From JAJPKK01 sp963781195 (lineage in GTDB: Bacteria; Pseudomonadota; Alphaproteobacteria; Rhizobiales; Xanthobacteraceae): a stretch of 64,000 nucleotides of DNA. Both the position numbers and the translations under genes were made by a program. The stretch lies in contig CAWAEZ010000011.1 of assembly GCA_963781195.1 (NCBI GenBank), positions 682,001 through 746,000 of the forward strand, given 5' to 3'. Shown one piece after another: positions 38,064-46,238 of this stretch (positions within the stretch are counted from its first letter, which is position 1; every line of letters begins with the position of its first letter). Below the pieces are notes generated by a model, which saw nothing but the letters and a program-made list of their open reading frames with translations, did not search any database and was not told the DNA's origin.

Positions 38064-39239
38064 TTAAGCGGCAAGACCGCCTTTGTCCCTAGATAGGCCT
38101 GCGGCGAGCTTCCTCCAAGCCTCCAGGAACAAATCGACCTCGTTTTCGGTGGTGGTCGGCCCGAGACTCACCCGGATCGCGCCGGAAACGAGGTCCGGGG
38201 CGATAGCCATCGCCGTCAGCACGTGGGAGGCGGTGACCTTGCCCGACGAGCACGCCGAGCCCGACGAGACCGCGAAGCCCGCGAGATCGAGGCTGATCAG
38301 GGCGGTTTCCGCCTTGATGCCGGAGGCTGCGAACAGCGTTGTGTTGGGCAAACGTCCGACGGCCTCGCCGAAGATCGTCACCGGCCCCTGCTTGAGGCCC
38401 GCCTCGAGGCGATCACGCAGGACGCGCATCCGCGCGGCGCCGGAAACAAGATCATCGCGGGCAGCGGCGGCCGCCGCACCGAAGCCCGCGATCCCCGCGA
38501 CATTCTCCGTGCCGGCGCGGGCACCGCGCTCCTGGCCGCCCCCCTTCATCTGGGGGTCTAGGACGCCTTGCGCCGCGGCGCGGCGCACCACCGCGCCGAC
38601 CCCCATCGGGCCTCCCAGCTTGTGGGAAGAAATCGATAGAAGGTCGGCCTCCACACTATTGATATCGAACGGAATACGTCCCGCAACCTGGACCGCATCG
38701 ACATGCAGCAGGCCACCCGCCGCATGGACCATTCGGGCGATTTCGCGCACCGGCTGCACCACCCCGGTCTCGTTGTTGGCCGCCATGACCGAGACCAGGA
38801 GCGGCGCACCGTCGCCGTGCGCCAGCTCGGCGAGCCGGCGCGCGAGATCGGAAAGATCGGCCAATCCATCTGATGTTACGCCGAACTCATGAACCGCCGC
38901 ATCAGGAAAGCGACCGCCGCAACGGACCGAAGGATGCTCGATCGCGGAGACCACGAGGTGCGCGCGGCGCGCCCCGCCGTCGCCTGCCGGCCCACCGGGC
39001 GTCAGCGCCAGCATGTTGGCCTCGGTCGCCCCGGACGTGAAGACCACGTGGCGGGGATCTCCGCCCACCAGAGCCGCGACATCTTCGCGGGCGAGTTCGA
39101 TCAGGCGGCGGGCGGCGCGGCCTTCGCGGTGGACCGAGGACGGATTGCCCACGGCGTCGAGCGCCGCCACCACCGCCGCGCGCGCCTGCGGGCGCAACGG
39201 CGCCGTCGCGTTCCAGTCGAGGTAGATTCGCGCGCTCAT
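38064..39239 (-). CDS. Cysteine desulfurase, IscS/NifS type (group I)
   Basis: A 391-residue PLP enzyme. N-terminal IYLDWNATAPLRPQA, the Schiff-base Lys in SISSHKLGGPMG, and the catalytic Cys in the longer group I loop SSGSACSSGK distinguish it from the SufS enzyme in the same operon. First gene of the suf cluster. No Rrf2/IscR regulator gene precedes it, and the divergent neighbour is an alpha/beta hydrolase 278 bp away. Having both a group I and a group II desulfurase in one operon is a known arrangement in this order. Confidence 0.94.
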   Translation of the reverse strand: MSARIYLDWNATAPLRPQARAAVVAALDAVGNPSSVHREGRAARRLIELAREDVAALVGGDPRHVVFTSGATEANMLALTPGGPAGDGGARRAHLVVSAIEHPSVRCGGRFPDAAVHEFGVTSDGLADLSDLARRLAELAHGDGAPLLVSVMAANNETGVVQPVREIARMVHAAGGLLHVDAVQVAGRIPFDINSVEADLLSISSHKLGGPMGVGAVVRRAAAQGVLDPQMKGGGQERGARAGTENVAGIAGFGAAAAAARDDLVSGAARMRVLRDRLEAGLKQGPVTIFGEAVGRLPNTTLFAASGIKAETALISLDLAGFAVSSGSACSSGKVTASHVLTAMAIAPDLVSGAIRVSLGPTTTENEVDLFLEAWRKLAAGLSRDKGGLAA

Positions 39240-39517
39240 GACGGCTCGGTCCTCATCACCCGCAGGTGTAGCCATTCCGGCCCCGGCATGCACGAAGTTC
39301 TTGCTTTTTATCCTTCTGATCGGGCAAGAGAATATCCTCCGGCCGGGGGTTCTTGCGGCCTGCCGTCCCGCCCGGCGTCAGGTCCGATAAAACAGAATGG
39401 TCTTAAACAGTTAGCGCGCTCGCCAGAAGCGCCTCGCGCACCGGGAGAGCCGTCGACGCGAAATCCGACGGCAACATGCGCCGCCTAAACAAGCGCGCCG
39501 CCACTGAGGTCGAAACC

Positions 39518-40204
39518 ATGCCAGAAATCATCTTCACCGGCTCCGCCGGCCGGATCGAAGGCCGCTATCACCCGGCGAAGGTCAGGAACGCGCCGATCGC
39601 GATCATCCTGCACCCTCACCCGCAGTTCGGCGGGACGATGAACCATCCGATCGTCTACCAGCTCTACTATGCCTTCGCGCACCGCAACTTTTCGGTGCTG
39701 CGGTTCAACTTCCGCGGCGTCGGGCGCAGCCAGGGGTCGTTCGACCACGGCCAGGGCGAGCTCGCCGACGCCGCGTCCGCACTCGACTGGGCGCAGTCGA
39801 TCAACCCGGAGGCGCGCAACTGCTGGATCGCCGGCTTCTCGTTCGGAGCCTGGATCGGCATGCAGCTCCTGATGCGCCGCCCGGAGATCGAGGGCTTCGT
39901 CTCGATTGCGCCGCCGGCCAACCTCTATGACTTCTCGTTCCTGGCGCCCTGCCCGTCGTCCGGCCTCATCATCCATGGCGAGAAGGACGCGGTCGTCCCG
40001 CACAAGGACGTCACCGGCCTCGTCGAGAAGCTCAAGACCCAGAAGGGCATCGTCATCGATCAGAAGATCGTGCCGGCCGCCAACCACTTCTTCGACGGCA
40101 AGATCGACGTGCTGATGACCTCGGTCATGGCCTACCTCGACAAGCGCCTCGAAGGCGGTGGCGAGGCGCGGCCCGAGCCCCGCGGGCGGCGCACCGCGGG
40201 GTAA
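39518..40204 (+). CDS. Alpha/beta-fold hydrolase
   Basis: A 228-residue cytoplasmic enzyme. The oxyanion region HPHPQFGGTM, nucleophile elbow GFSFGAWIG (Ser), acid GEKDAVVP (Asp) and catalytic His in AANHFFDGK are all in order. The subfamily matches conserved 'alpha/beta hydrolase' proteins found next to suf genes in Hyphomicrobiales. The substrate is unknown. Divergent from the suf operon. Confidence 0.88.
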   Translation: MPEIIFTGSAGRIEGRYHPAKVRNAPIAIILHPHPQFGGTMNHPIVYQLYYAFAHRNFSVLRFNFRGVGRSQGSFDHGQGELADAASALDWAQSINPEARNCWIAGFSFGAWIGMQLLMRRPEIEGFVSIAPPANLYDFSFLAPCPSSGLIIHGEKDAVVPHKDVTGLVEKLKTQKGIVIDQKIVPAANHFFDGKIDVLMTSVMAYLDKRLEGGGEARPEPRGRRTAG

Positions 40205-40255
40205 GAGCGAACAGTCGGAGCGCGCCCGGACTGTTTGCGATCGACCATGTGTCTT

Positions 40256-40503
40256 GTAGCCCGCGTTGAGCGAAGCGAAACCCGGGAGCGCCGGCACCCG
40301 GATTCCGCAGCCAGATTGGGCAGGAATTCGTCTTTACGCCGCCTCAGGCTCCTTTGCATGGGGTTGTTTTTCAAAAAATCCCCGGGCAGCGACGTGCGGC
40401 GGATGCAGACGAACCTGCCGGACGGCGGCCGTTGGTTCTTGCCCGGCCTCAGCGCTCAATCCAGGCTACGAGACGTTCCAGGCTACGAGACGTTTCCAGA
40501 CTA
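40256..40503. repeat. Split dispersed repeat plus 17-bp tandem repeat
   Basis: The left arm of the dispersed repeat (40256-40310, GTAGCCCGCGTTGAGCGAAG onward) and its right arm (40452-40470, GCGCTCAATCCAGGCTACG) are separated by about 140 bp of unrelated sequence. The right end CCAGGCTACGAGACGTT is then duplicated in tandem (40461-40477, 40478-40494). A third decayed copy (CCAGACTACGG) supplies the stop codon of the sagB-like gene. A poor terminator-like hairpin GGGG...CCCC with T and A runs (40360-40383) lies between the two convergent genes. No gene is visible in 40205-40500. Confidence 0.75.
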
Positions 40504-41967
40504 CGGCCCCTGAGGGTCGTCCGACTCGCCGGGGCGGCCGAGCGCGAACTGCCCCACCGCGCCCTCCACCCAGAAGTCGAGGCCGGTCATCCTCGCGAAC
40601 AGGTCGATGTTGGTGCTGCCGATGGCACAGCCGCCGAGGCCGAGGTCGGTCGCCGTCAGGTAGAGCGTCTGGGTGAGGACGCCGACGTCCTTGAGGATCA
40701 GCGCGTAGGCAACCGAGCTGTATTTCCAGGTGATGCGGCCGAAGCGTGCGGCAATCGTGATCAGAACTTGCGGTGCGCCGGACGCCCCCATCGCGAATTC
40801 GGCGCTGGTCAGCAGCGCCTCCAGGGCCGGCGCGGCAACGTCGAGCGCGACCAGCGCGTGGTCGTTGGCGTCGTAGTGGTAGAACCCCCGCTCCAAACCC
40901 TCGCATGAACCGACGGCGAGATAGAGCTCGAGCTCGTAGGCTGCGCCCGCCCCCGGATAGGGCCTCATGGCGTAGGAGACCACGGGGCTGTCCTCGCCCA
41001 GTTCCTCGAGCTTGCTCGCCCAGGTCGATTGGACGCGCGCGGCGCTACCGAGCAGCGACGACAATTCGGCGACCGTGATCGGCCGCGCCGCATCGAAGCC
41101 GCGCACCGAGTGCCGTTCGAGCAGGAGCTGCGCAAGGCCGGATCTGCTCGGCGGAGCCGGGCCTTCGTCCAGGCTGACCCGTTTGCCGGGCCAAGGCGGC
41201 CGCACCGCCGGCAGCGGGGCAATCAGTGCCGCATAGGGGTAGACCCCGCCGAGCGGGTTGGCGTGGCGGCCTTCGGTGCTGCGGGTGTGGAACAAGAGGT
41301 CGTGGAAATCCCACAGCACCACGTCGTCTCCGCCCTCGTCTGCCCGCAGGCCGGCGCGCGCCGGGTCGACCTTGAACAGCATCCCGCAACCGACCAGCAA
41401 AGCCAGCAGCGCTTGCCCGGGAGCGCCGGGGCCCTGGCGGAGCCGCCGAACCGTGTGCGGCGTCGCCAGAAAGGCGAGCGCGGCTGCGACCTGCGGATCG
41501 CAAATCCGAAACACGGCGCCGGCGCGCGGCGATTCGAGCACCATCTCGTTGCCGCGCCGCCGCAGGTAGGAAAACCGCGAGAGGACCAGGATGTCCGCCG
41601 GATCGAGTTGCGGCATGTCCGGCCAATACGCGGGACCCTGCGGCTCGATGACGACCTCGTCGGCGCCGTCGGGCGACGCCAGACGGTACTCCAGCAGGCC
41701 ATGCCCCGCCAGCCGGCGGATCAACCGGTGGACATCCGTGTCGGGCTCATTCCGGTCGGATGCGAACGAGCCGAGCGGCAGGCCGGTCTGCAGGTCGTGC
41801 GCCCGCGAGGCGGCATCTTCGCCGTAAGTCCCGAGGCTGAGTGAACGACCGTCGAACGCGGCGACGATCTTGCCGTCGGCATGTGCATCGAGGGTCACGC
41901 GCGGCAGGAGGCGGGCGGAGAGCGTGGCCACCGCCCGTTTCACTGTCTTCCGGCCGGGAGCGCGCAA
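40501..41967 (-). CDS. SagB/ThcOx-family FMN azoline dehydrogenase of a TOMM locus
   Basis: A 488-residue protein. The C-terminal 250 residues are a nitroreductase-like flavin domain of the SagB-type peptide dehydrogenases (LLERHSVRGFDAARPITVAEL, YPYAAL, ATDLGLGGCAIGSTN). The N-terminal half is the extended leader/partner-binding region usual for SagB in gram-negative TOMM clusters. It should oxidise azolines to aromatic thiazoles or oxazoles on the precursor peptide. It follows the YcaO gene by 12 bp. Its stop codon lies in a decayed copy of an intergenic repeat, so the last residues may have been remodelled. Confidence 0.9.
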   Translation of the reverse strand: MRAPGRKTVKRAVATLSARLLPRVTLDAHADGKIVAAFDGRSLSLGTYGEDAASRAHDLQTGLPLGSFASDRNEPDTDVHRLIRRLAGHGLLEYRLASPDGADEVVIEPQGPAYWPDMPQLDPADILVLSRFSYLRRRGNEMVLESPRAGAVFRICDPQVAAALAFLATPHTVRRLRQGPGAPGQALLALLVGCGMLFKVDPARAGLRADEGGDDVVLWDFHDLLFHTRSTEGRHANPLGGVYPYAALIAPLPAVRPPWPGKRVSLDEGPAPPSRSGLAQLLLERHSVRGFDAARPITVAELSSLLGSAARVQSTWASKLEELGEDSPVVSYAMRPYPGAGAAYELELYLAVGSCEGLERGFYHYDANDHALVALDVAAPALEALLTSAEFAMGASGAPQVLITIAARFGRITWKYSSVAYALILKDVGVLTQTLYLTATDLGLGGCAIGSTNIDLFARMTGLDFWVEGAVGQFALGRPGESDDPQGP

Positions 41968-41979
41968 GCCGCGATGACC

Positions 41980-44349
41980 TCAGGTCGGGGGATGATGCGG
42001 GTTGAGTTCGGATTCCGCCCGCGGCCGGTCCAGCAGCCCCATCTTGACCGGGACATCGTAGAGCCGGCCCGGCGCGAACCGGCGATAGAAATGCCGCATG
42101 CCCGGGACGATCACCCGGGCGACCGGAACTTCGATGTCGGGGCGGGTCTGGTCGAGCACGAGGAAATCGAGGCCCTGCCGCTCGGCGATGCGCACGCAGG
42201 CCATCACCTGCTCGCGCCGGTCGAGATGGCCGAACTTCGAGCCGAAGTCCGGCCGCACCAGCGCTCCCTCGCGCGGGACCAGATAGGGATGCTCCGCGAG
42301 ATTCAGGAGCGGATGGTCATGGCCGGCGTGATCCGCCGCGGCGCCCGTCATCAGGCCGATGGACAGGAACTGATTGAGCTCGGTCATCGCCCGCAACGCG
42401 GCGATCCGCGGATCGAAATGCGAGCCCGAGCCGAACTCGACCAGTTCGTGGCCGCCCTCGACGGAATGCGAGATCGCGACGTAGCTCGGAACCTCGAGAT
42501 CGTTGGTGATGTCCAGCATCCACACGCGACGCCCGGTCTCGGCGAGAAGGGTTCGCAGATCGCGGATATAGGTGTCGTCGAGGTGGTCGAGATCGACCGC
42601 TGCCCGCTGGACCCGGTTGTACCACCAGGTCGCATAGGAATCGCGCTCCACCAGCTCGAGGAAGCCCTGAAGGATGGCTTCCTCCAGGGTGTTGCCGGCG
42701 GCGCACCCGTTGGAATCCGAGGCTGCCTGCCCGGAGCCAGGACCCGCGTGGAAGAAATACAGCAGGCTGGTCGGGAGATATTTGAACCGCCCGTCGCGCA
42801 ACGACCACGCCGGCGACCATTCGACCTCCGCGGTTCGATCGAAGGGGGCCGGCGCCCCAGGTCCTTCCTCTCCGTCCGTCGCAGCGTCGCGTCGGAATTG
42901 CGCCTCGCTGAACAGCATGACGTCGTTGGGAAGAATCGCGTCTCCGGCCGGGAAATCCGTGAACCGCCGCGTGATCCTGATCTCGTCGCCCTGGAATATC
43001 CCCGAATAGCGCTCGATCGCCTCCATGAGGGCACTCGCCTCGCCCTGCTCGGCCGTGCTCCCCTTGCCGTAGCTGCCGCCGCTGAGCCCCGCCTTGAGCT
43101 CGTCCACCGTCTCCGGCCGGGGCGAGAAATTATGCAGGGCCTGGTAGTTGGTGTTCATCGGCAAGTCGGCCTGGATCCGCTCCAGGCGCGAGACCACGCC
43201 GGTGAGCGGGCTCACATGCTTGCGGTTGCGCGCGACCGTGGCTGCCGGCGACATGCTGCGGTACCCGCCGCTCGTCATGACGACTTTGCTGCCGGGGTGA
43301 AGTTCGATCGGCACCGGCGCGCGGCCGGGATCACGCAGTTCCTCGCGGCCGCAGGCCGGACATTGCGGGCGCTTGGCCACGTAATGCTTCACGACACTGG
43401 ACCCCAGGAGATCGAGACTGATCACGTGGTCGCGCAGGTCGGTGCCGAGGCCAGTGGCGATCGCCTTGGCGATCTCGACCGACGCCAGCTGGATGGCGGT
43501 CTGCCCGAAGGTCCCGCTGGCGAGCGGCGACACGGCGACGCAGCGGGCGTGGGTACGGTCGAGGAGCGCCTTGATCTCGCGGTTCCGCTTCATTCGCTCG
43601 GAGAGGCAGGCCCAGCAGGGACCTTCGCCCGGCGCGAATACCGGACCCACCAGCGGGAAGAGGCCGGACGGCTGCACCAGCAGCCACGGCGTCTCATCCG
43701 CCAAGTGCTGCGCATTCAATTCCGCCAGCCGGCCTTCGAGATAATCCCCGACGAGCGTCACCGTGAGGTCACCGCCCCGCTTCACGACGCGAACGCCGAG
43801 CGCGCTCAGGGCGGCGCCGAGCTCGTTGGCACCCTCGACGTCGAGCGATTGGATGCGCACGCGACAGCTCTGGAGATTCTCATCCGCGACCTGCTGCGGC
43901 AGACCGAGGCTCGCCCAATAAGCGGCCGTAATGCCGCTTCCCGCCCGTGCGTCCATCACGACGAAGCGGCGATCGATCAGACGCTTGAACGCCTCCTGAA
44001 TGGTCTCGGCGGGAAACGTGCGCTCGAGTTCCGCAACGATTGCGCCGAACGTTTTGCCGGCGCCGATCGCCGCCGCGAGCGCGCAATAGAGTTCGCCGCG
44101 CAAAAAGAATTTCCGGTCCTCGGAATAGAGGCAGACCGCATCAGGCGGCAGCAGATACACGCTGAGATTCGGGGAAAACTGCGGTACGACGCTCTTGGGA
44201 TGTTGTAGCGCGCTGCGAGCGCTGTCAGCGGGGGCTTGATCAGCGGGTGCGTTATCCGCAACCCCACTCTTGCGCTTAACCCCTGTTCGTTCGCCGCGAC
44301 CCGTCCAAACCGCCATCCCGAAGCTCTTATGCTGCGGCGGCGCGAGCAT
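41980..44349 (-). CDS. Fused leader-peptide-binding (ocin-ThiF-like) and YcaO cyclodehydratase
   Basis: A 789-residue TOMM cyclodehydratase counted from 44349 (an in-frame ATG at 44316 is an alternative start). Residues 55-340 form the E1-like partner domain with the leader-recognition region and a four-Cys zinc site (CWAC at 245-248, CPAC at 330-333). Residues 375-789 are YcaO, with ATP-binding blocks SYGKGSTAEQGEASALMEAIER near 426 and CAAGNTLEEAILQGFLELVERD near 548. The C terminus is proline-rich (PHHPPT), as in azoline-forming YcaO proteins. It should convert core cysteines to thiazolines using ATP. Second gene of the locus, 242 bp after the precursor. Confidence 0.92.
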   Translation of the reverse strand: MLAPPQHKSFGMAVWTGRGERTGVKRKSGVADNAPADQAPADSARSALQHPKSVVPQFSPNLSVYLLPPDAVCLYSEDRKFFLRGELYCALAAAIGAGKTFGAIVAELERTFPAETIQEAFKRLIDRRFVVMDARAGSGITAAYWASLGLPQQVADENLQSCRVRIQSLDVEGANELGAALSALGVRVVKRGGDLTVTLVGDYLEGRLAELNAQHLADETPWLLVQPSGLFPLVGPVFAPGEGPCWACLSERMKRNREIKALLDRTHARCVAVSPLASGTFGQTAIQLASVEIAKAIATGLGTDLRDHVISLDLLGSSVVKHYVAKRPQCPACGREELRDPGRAPVPIELHPGSKVVMTSGGYRSMSPAATVARNRKHVSPLTGVVSRLERIQADLPMNTNYQALHNFSPRPETVDELKAGLSGGSYGKGSTAEQGEASALMEAIERYSGIFQGDEIRITRRFTDFPAGDAILPNDVMLFSEAQFRRDAATDGEEGPGAPAPFDRTAEVEWSPAWSLRDGRFKYLPTSLLYFFHAGPGSGQAASDSNGCAAGNTLEEAILQGFLELVERDSYATWWYNRVQRAAVDLDHLDDTYIRDLRTLLAETGRRVWMLDITNDLEVPSYVAISHSVEGGHELVEFGSGSHFDPRIAALRAMTELNQFLSIGLMTGAAADHAGHDHPLLNLAEHPYLVPREGALVRPDFGSKFGHLDRREQVMACVRIAERQGLDFLVLDQTRPDIEVPVARVIVPGMRHFYRRFAPGRLYDVPVKMGLLDRPRAESELNPHHPPT

Positions 44350-44410
44350 TGCCGCGCTCGCGCCCCCGGTTTCTTTCGTGAGTTGCCATGCCCCGGGGAC
44401 GGCCGCGCGT

Positions 44411-44494
44411 CAACACGTCCAAGGCGAACATGTCCAGAGGGGCGAACATGGCCAAGAGCAAACATGTCCACGGGGTGAACATGACTAAAAAGTC
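44411..44494. repeat. Imperfect 16-18-bp tandem repeat, five copies, in the YcaO leader
   Basis: Five head-to-tail units begin CAACACGTCC (44411), AACATGTCCA (44427), AACATGGCCA (44445), AACATGTCCA (44461) and AACATGACTA (44478). On the transcribed strand this gives repeated TGGACATGTT boxes, close to palindromic (AACATGTT-like). They lie between the TOMM precursor and the YcaO gene and could bind a regulator or shape mRNA. That role is inference. Confidence 0.75.
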
Positions 44495-44521
44495 AGAGAA
44501 GCAGGGCTATCAAGACGCTGT

Positions 44522-44575
44522 TGGCCGGGACAAGCCCGGCCAGCGAGAAATCGTCATTGGGAACTCGAAGTTCCC
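44522..44575 (-). terminator. Two hairpins between precursor and cyclodehydratase genes (attenuator-like)
   Basis: Immediately downstream of the precursor stop on the minus strand are GGGAACT-(3)-AGTTCCC (44559-44575, 7-bp stem) and TGGCCGGG-(5)-CCCGGCCA (44522-44542, 8-bp stem, a copy of the dispersed hairpin). Neither has a good U-run, so a strong terminator is doubtful. Partial read-through or mRNA-end protection would favour excess precursor over enzymes, as described after sagA in streptolysin loci. Confidence 0.5.
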
Positions 44576-44591
44576 GGTCCGCTGTTCCGGC

Positions 44592-44927
44592 TCAGCACCG
44601 GCAGCCGCAACCCCTGCAGCGCCTGCAGCCCCAGCCGCAACGGCAACCGCGATAGACCCACCACGCAACCTTTTCACCGGTGACGCGCGGTCCGGTGTTC
44701 TCCTTGTCGAACACGTAGAACGTCGCCAAGCTCACGTCCGAAACTTCCTCTTCCGTGATGGTGACCTGATGACGAGGTCCGACGTCCTTTGCCTGCGTAT
44801 CGATAGCCGGCCCTGTGGCCGCTGCGGACGCGCCGCCTGCAAACGTCAGCGCTGCGCCAACGGCGCCCAGTACCGGTGCCGCCTCCTTGAGAGCCTTCCG
44901 AGTCGATGAAGTCTTCTTGCCGGCCAT
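44592..44927 (-). CDS. TOMM/LAP precursor peptide with seven-cysteine core
   Basis: A 111-residue peptide; the ATG at 44927 has GGGAG upstream (a start at 44996 is possible but lacks a good ribosome site). It begins with a basic segment (KKTSSTRKALKEA) and a signal-like hydrophobic Ala/Gly stretch at 17-38. The presumptive leader-recognition helix follows, ITEEEVSDVSLATFYVFDKE at 57-76, then VAWWVYR. The C-terminal core is GCRCGWGCRRCRGCGCRC (94-111), with Cys at 95, 97, 101, 104, 107, 109 and 111, five Arg, and no Ser or Thr. Followed by the YcaO and SagB genes, it should yield up to seven thiazole(ine)s. I do not recognise it as any named product. Confidence 0.88.
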   Translation of the reverse strand: MAGKKTSSTRKALKEAAPVLGAVGAALTFAGGASAAATGPAIDTQAKDVGPRHQVTITEEEVSDVSLATFYVFDKENTGPRVTGEKVAWWVYRGCRCGWGCRRCRGCGCRC

Positions 44928-45334
44928 GTCAGCTTTCTCCCGTTTCTTGGATACGAAACGCTGGTCGAATAGTCCGACATGCGTAACATCTTTCATCCGC
45001 GCTGCCTAGCGCCGTCGGCGACCGCACAGCGCGGTGTGGATCGCATGGAACCTTTTTGGTGCGGCACGATTTGCGCACGGAAACACTGCGTTTGTCGCTG
45101 CCGGATCGCGCAATTCCCTCACTGTCCTCCTTGTCCGCCATTGCAGTCCACGGGTCGCGCAGCTATTGACGCGGGCGCATGAGGTAGCAATCGATTCACC
45201 TTGAAATCGAATCGCCGCGCCTGAAGCCTGCGATCGCGAAAATCGAATTTTCGGATCCGGCTGTCACCATCCATCTGCGTCGCGAAACCAACCGGTACGG
45301 CGCGCGACGTACGGTCGCAACGGTAGAGCAGGAC
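44928..45334. other. Divergent intergenic region upstream of the TOMM precursor
   Basis: About 400 bp separating the precursor from the VOC gene. It must hold the TOMM promoter. I see no repeat, clear sigma-70 boxes or additional convincing gene. A Cys-containing open frame at 44979-45182 on the plus strand is dealt with under rejected items. Confidence 0.5.
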
Positions 45335-46174
45335 ATGGCTGATCCCCCGGGCCGTTTCGTCTGGTACGAGCTGATGACGACCGACATGGAAGCAGCGACG
45401 GCCTTCTATACCAACGTGGTCGGCTGGGGCACCCGAGACGCGTCGGTGCCGGACGTGCCCTACACGTTGTTCACGACTGCGGAGATTTCCGTCACCGGCG
45501 TGATGATGCTGCCACCCGATGCGAGCGACGTCGGCGTGAAGCCCGGATGGATCGGATATGTCGGCGTCGATGATGTCGACGCAGCGACCAGGCGGCTCCG
45601 ACAGCTCGGCGGCGCGGTGCATGTTCCACCGTTCGAGATCCCCGGCATCAGCCGCTTCTCCATGGTCAGCGATCCCCAGGCCGCAGCATTCGCCCTGTTC
45701 AAGTGGATCGAGCCGGGCCACGAGCAACCGGCCGACTTGAGCATGCGGGGCCGGGTCGGCTGGCATGAGCTTCTTGCCGATGACCGGGAGACGGCGCTGG
45801 CGTTTTACAGCGCATTGTTCGGATGGCAGAAGGCGGACGCCGAGGTCGGCGCCGCCGGCACCTACCAGACGTTCTCGGTCGCGGGCCAGACCGTCGGCGG
45901 CATGGTCGACAGGCCGACGAACGTGCTTGCGCCGCTCTGGCTCTATTACTTCAACGTCGGAGATATCGACGCGGCCGCAAGGCGCGTAAGGGCGCATGGC
46001 GGACAGCTTCTCGATAATCCCGCGGAGGTCCCGGGCGGCAACTGGATCGTCCAATGCACCGATCCGCAGGGCGCCTCGTTCGCGCTGCTGGGAAAGCGCA
46101 AACCCGACCCGATCGGATTCTTCAAGCGCGCCGAGCCGGGCAAGTCTTCACACACGCGTTTCAACCCGCGGTGA
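45335..46174 (+). CDS. Two-domain VOC (glyoxalase/bleomycin-resistance superfamily) protein
   Basis: A 279-residue protein made of two VOC modules: residues 5-125 (GRFVWYELMTTDMEAATAFY) and 135-260 (GRVGWHELLADDRETALAFY). Both repeat the same opening motif, so it arose by internal duplication, like the mycobacterial CFP32-type proteins. Metal or small-ligand binding is expected, with the actual activity unknown. It is transcribed away from the TOMM precursor. VOC proteins include bleomycin-sequestering proteins, but this family is widespread outside such loci. Confidence 0.87.
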   Translation: MADPPGRFVWYELMTTDMEAATAFYTNVVGWGTRDASVPDVPYTLFTTAEISVTGVMMLPPDASDVGVKPGWIGYVGVDDVDAATRRLRQLGGAVHVPPFEIPGISRFSMVSDPQAAAFALFKWIEPGHEQPADLSMRGRVGWHELLADDRETALAFYSALFGWQKADAEVGAAGTYQTFSVAGQTVGGMVDRPTNVLAPLWLYYFNVGDIDAAARRVRAHGGQLLDNPAEVPGGNWIVQCTDPQGASFALLGKRKPDPIGFFKRAEPGKSSHTRFNPR

Positions 46175-46238
46175 CGGGGCGCGGCCGAGGGTCGCCAGCG
46201 CGGCCCGCTTGCGAGGCGCCTCGGAGGAGATACGACGC

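Noticed and set aside
44411..44494. Five-unit repeat considered as a CRISPR remnant
   Set aside because: Units are contiguous without spacers and too short and variable. No cas genes are present.
44388..44909. Plus-strand frame covering the TOMM precursor and the intergenic repeat
   Set aside because: It is the antisense shadow of the precursor. The N-terminal repeats come from the 17-bp tandem array.
44979..45182. Cys-containing 67-codon plus-strand frame upstream of the TOMM precursor, considered as a second precursor peptide
   Set aside because: No ribosome site, no leader-like helix, and cysteines scattered rather than in a terminal core. Likely chance.
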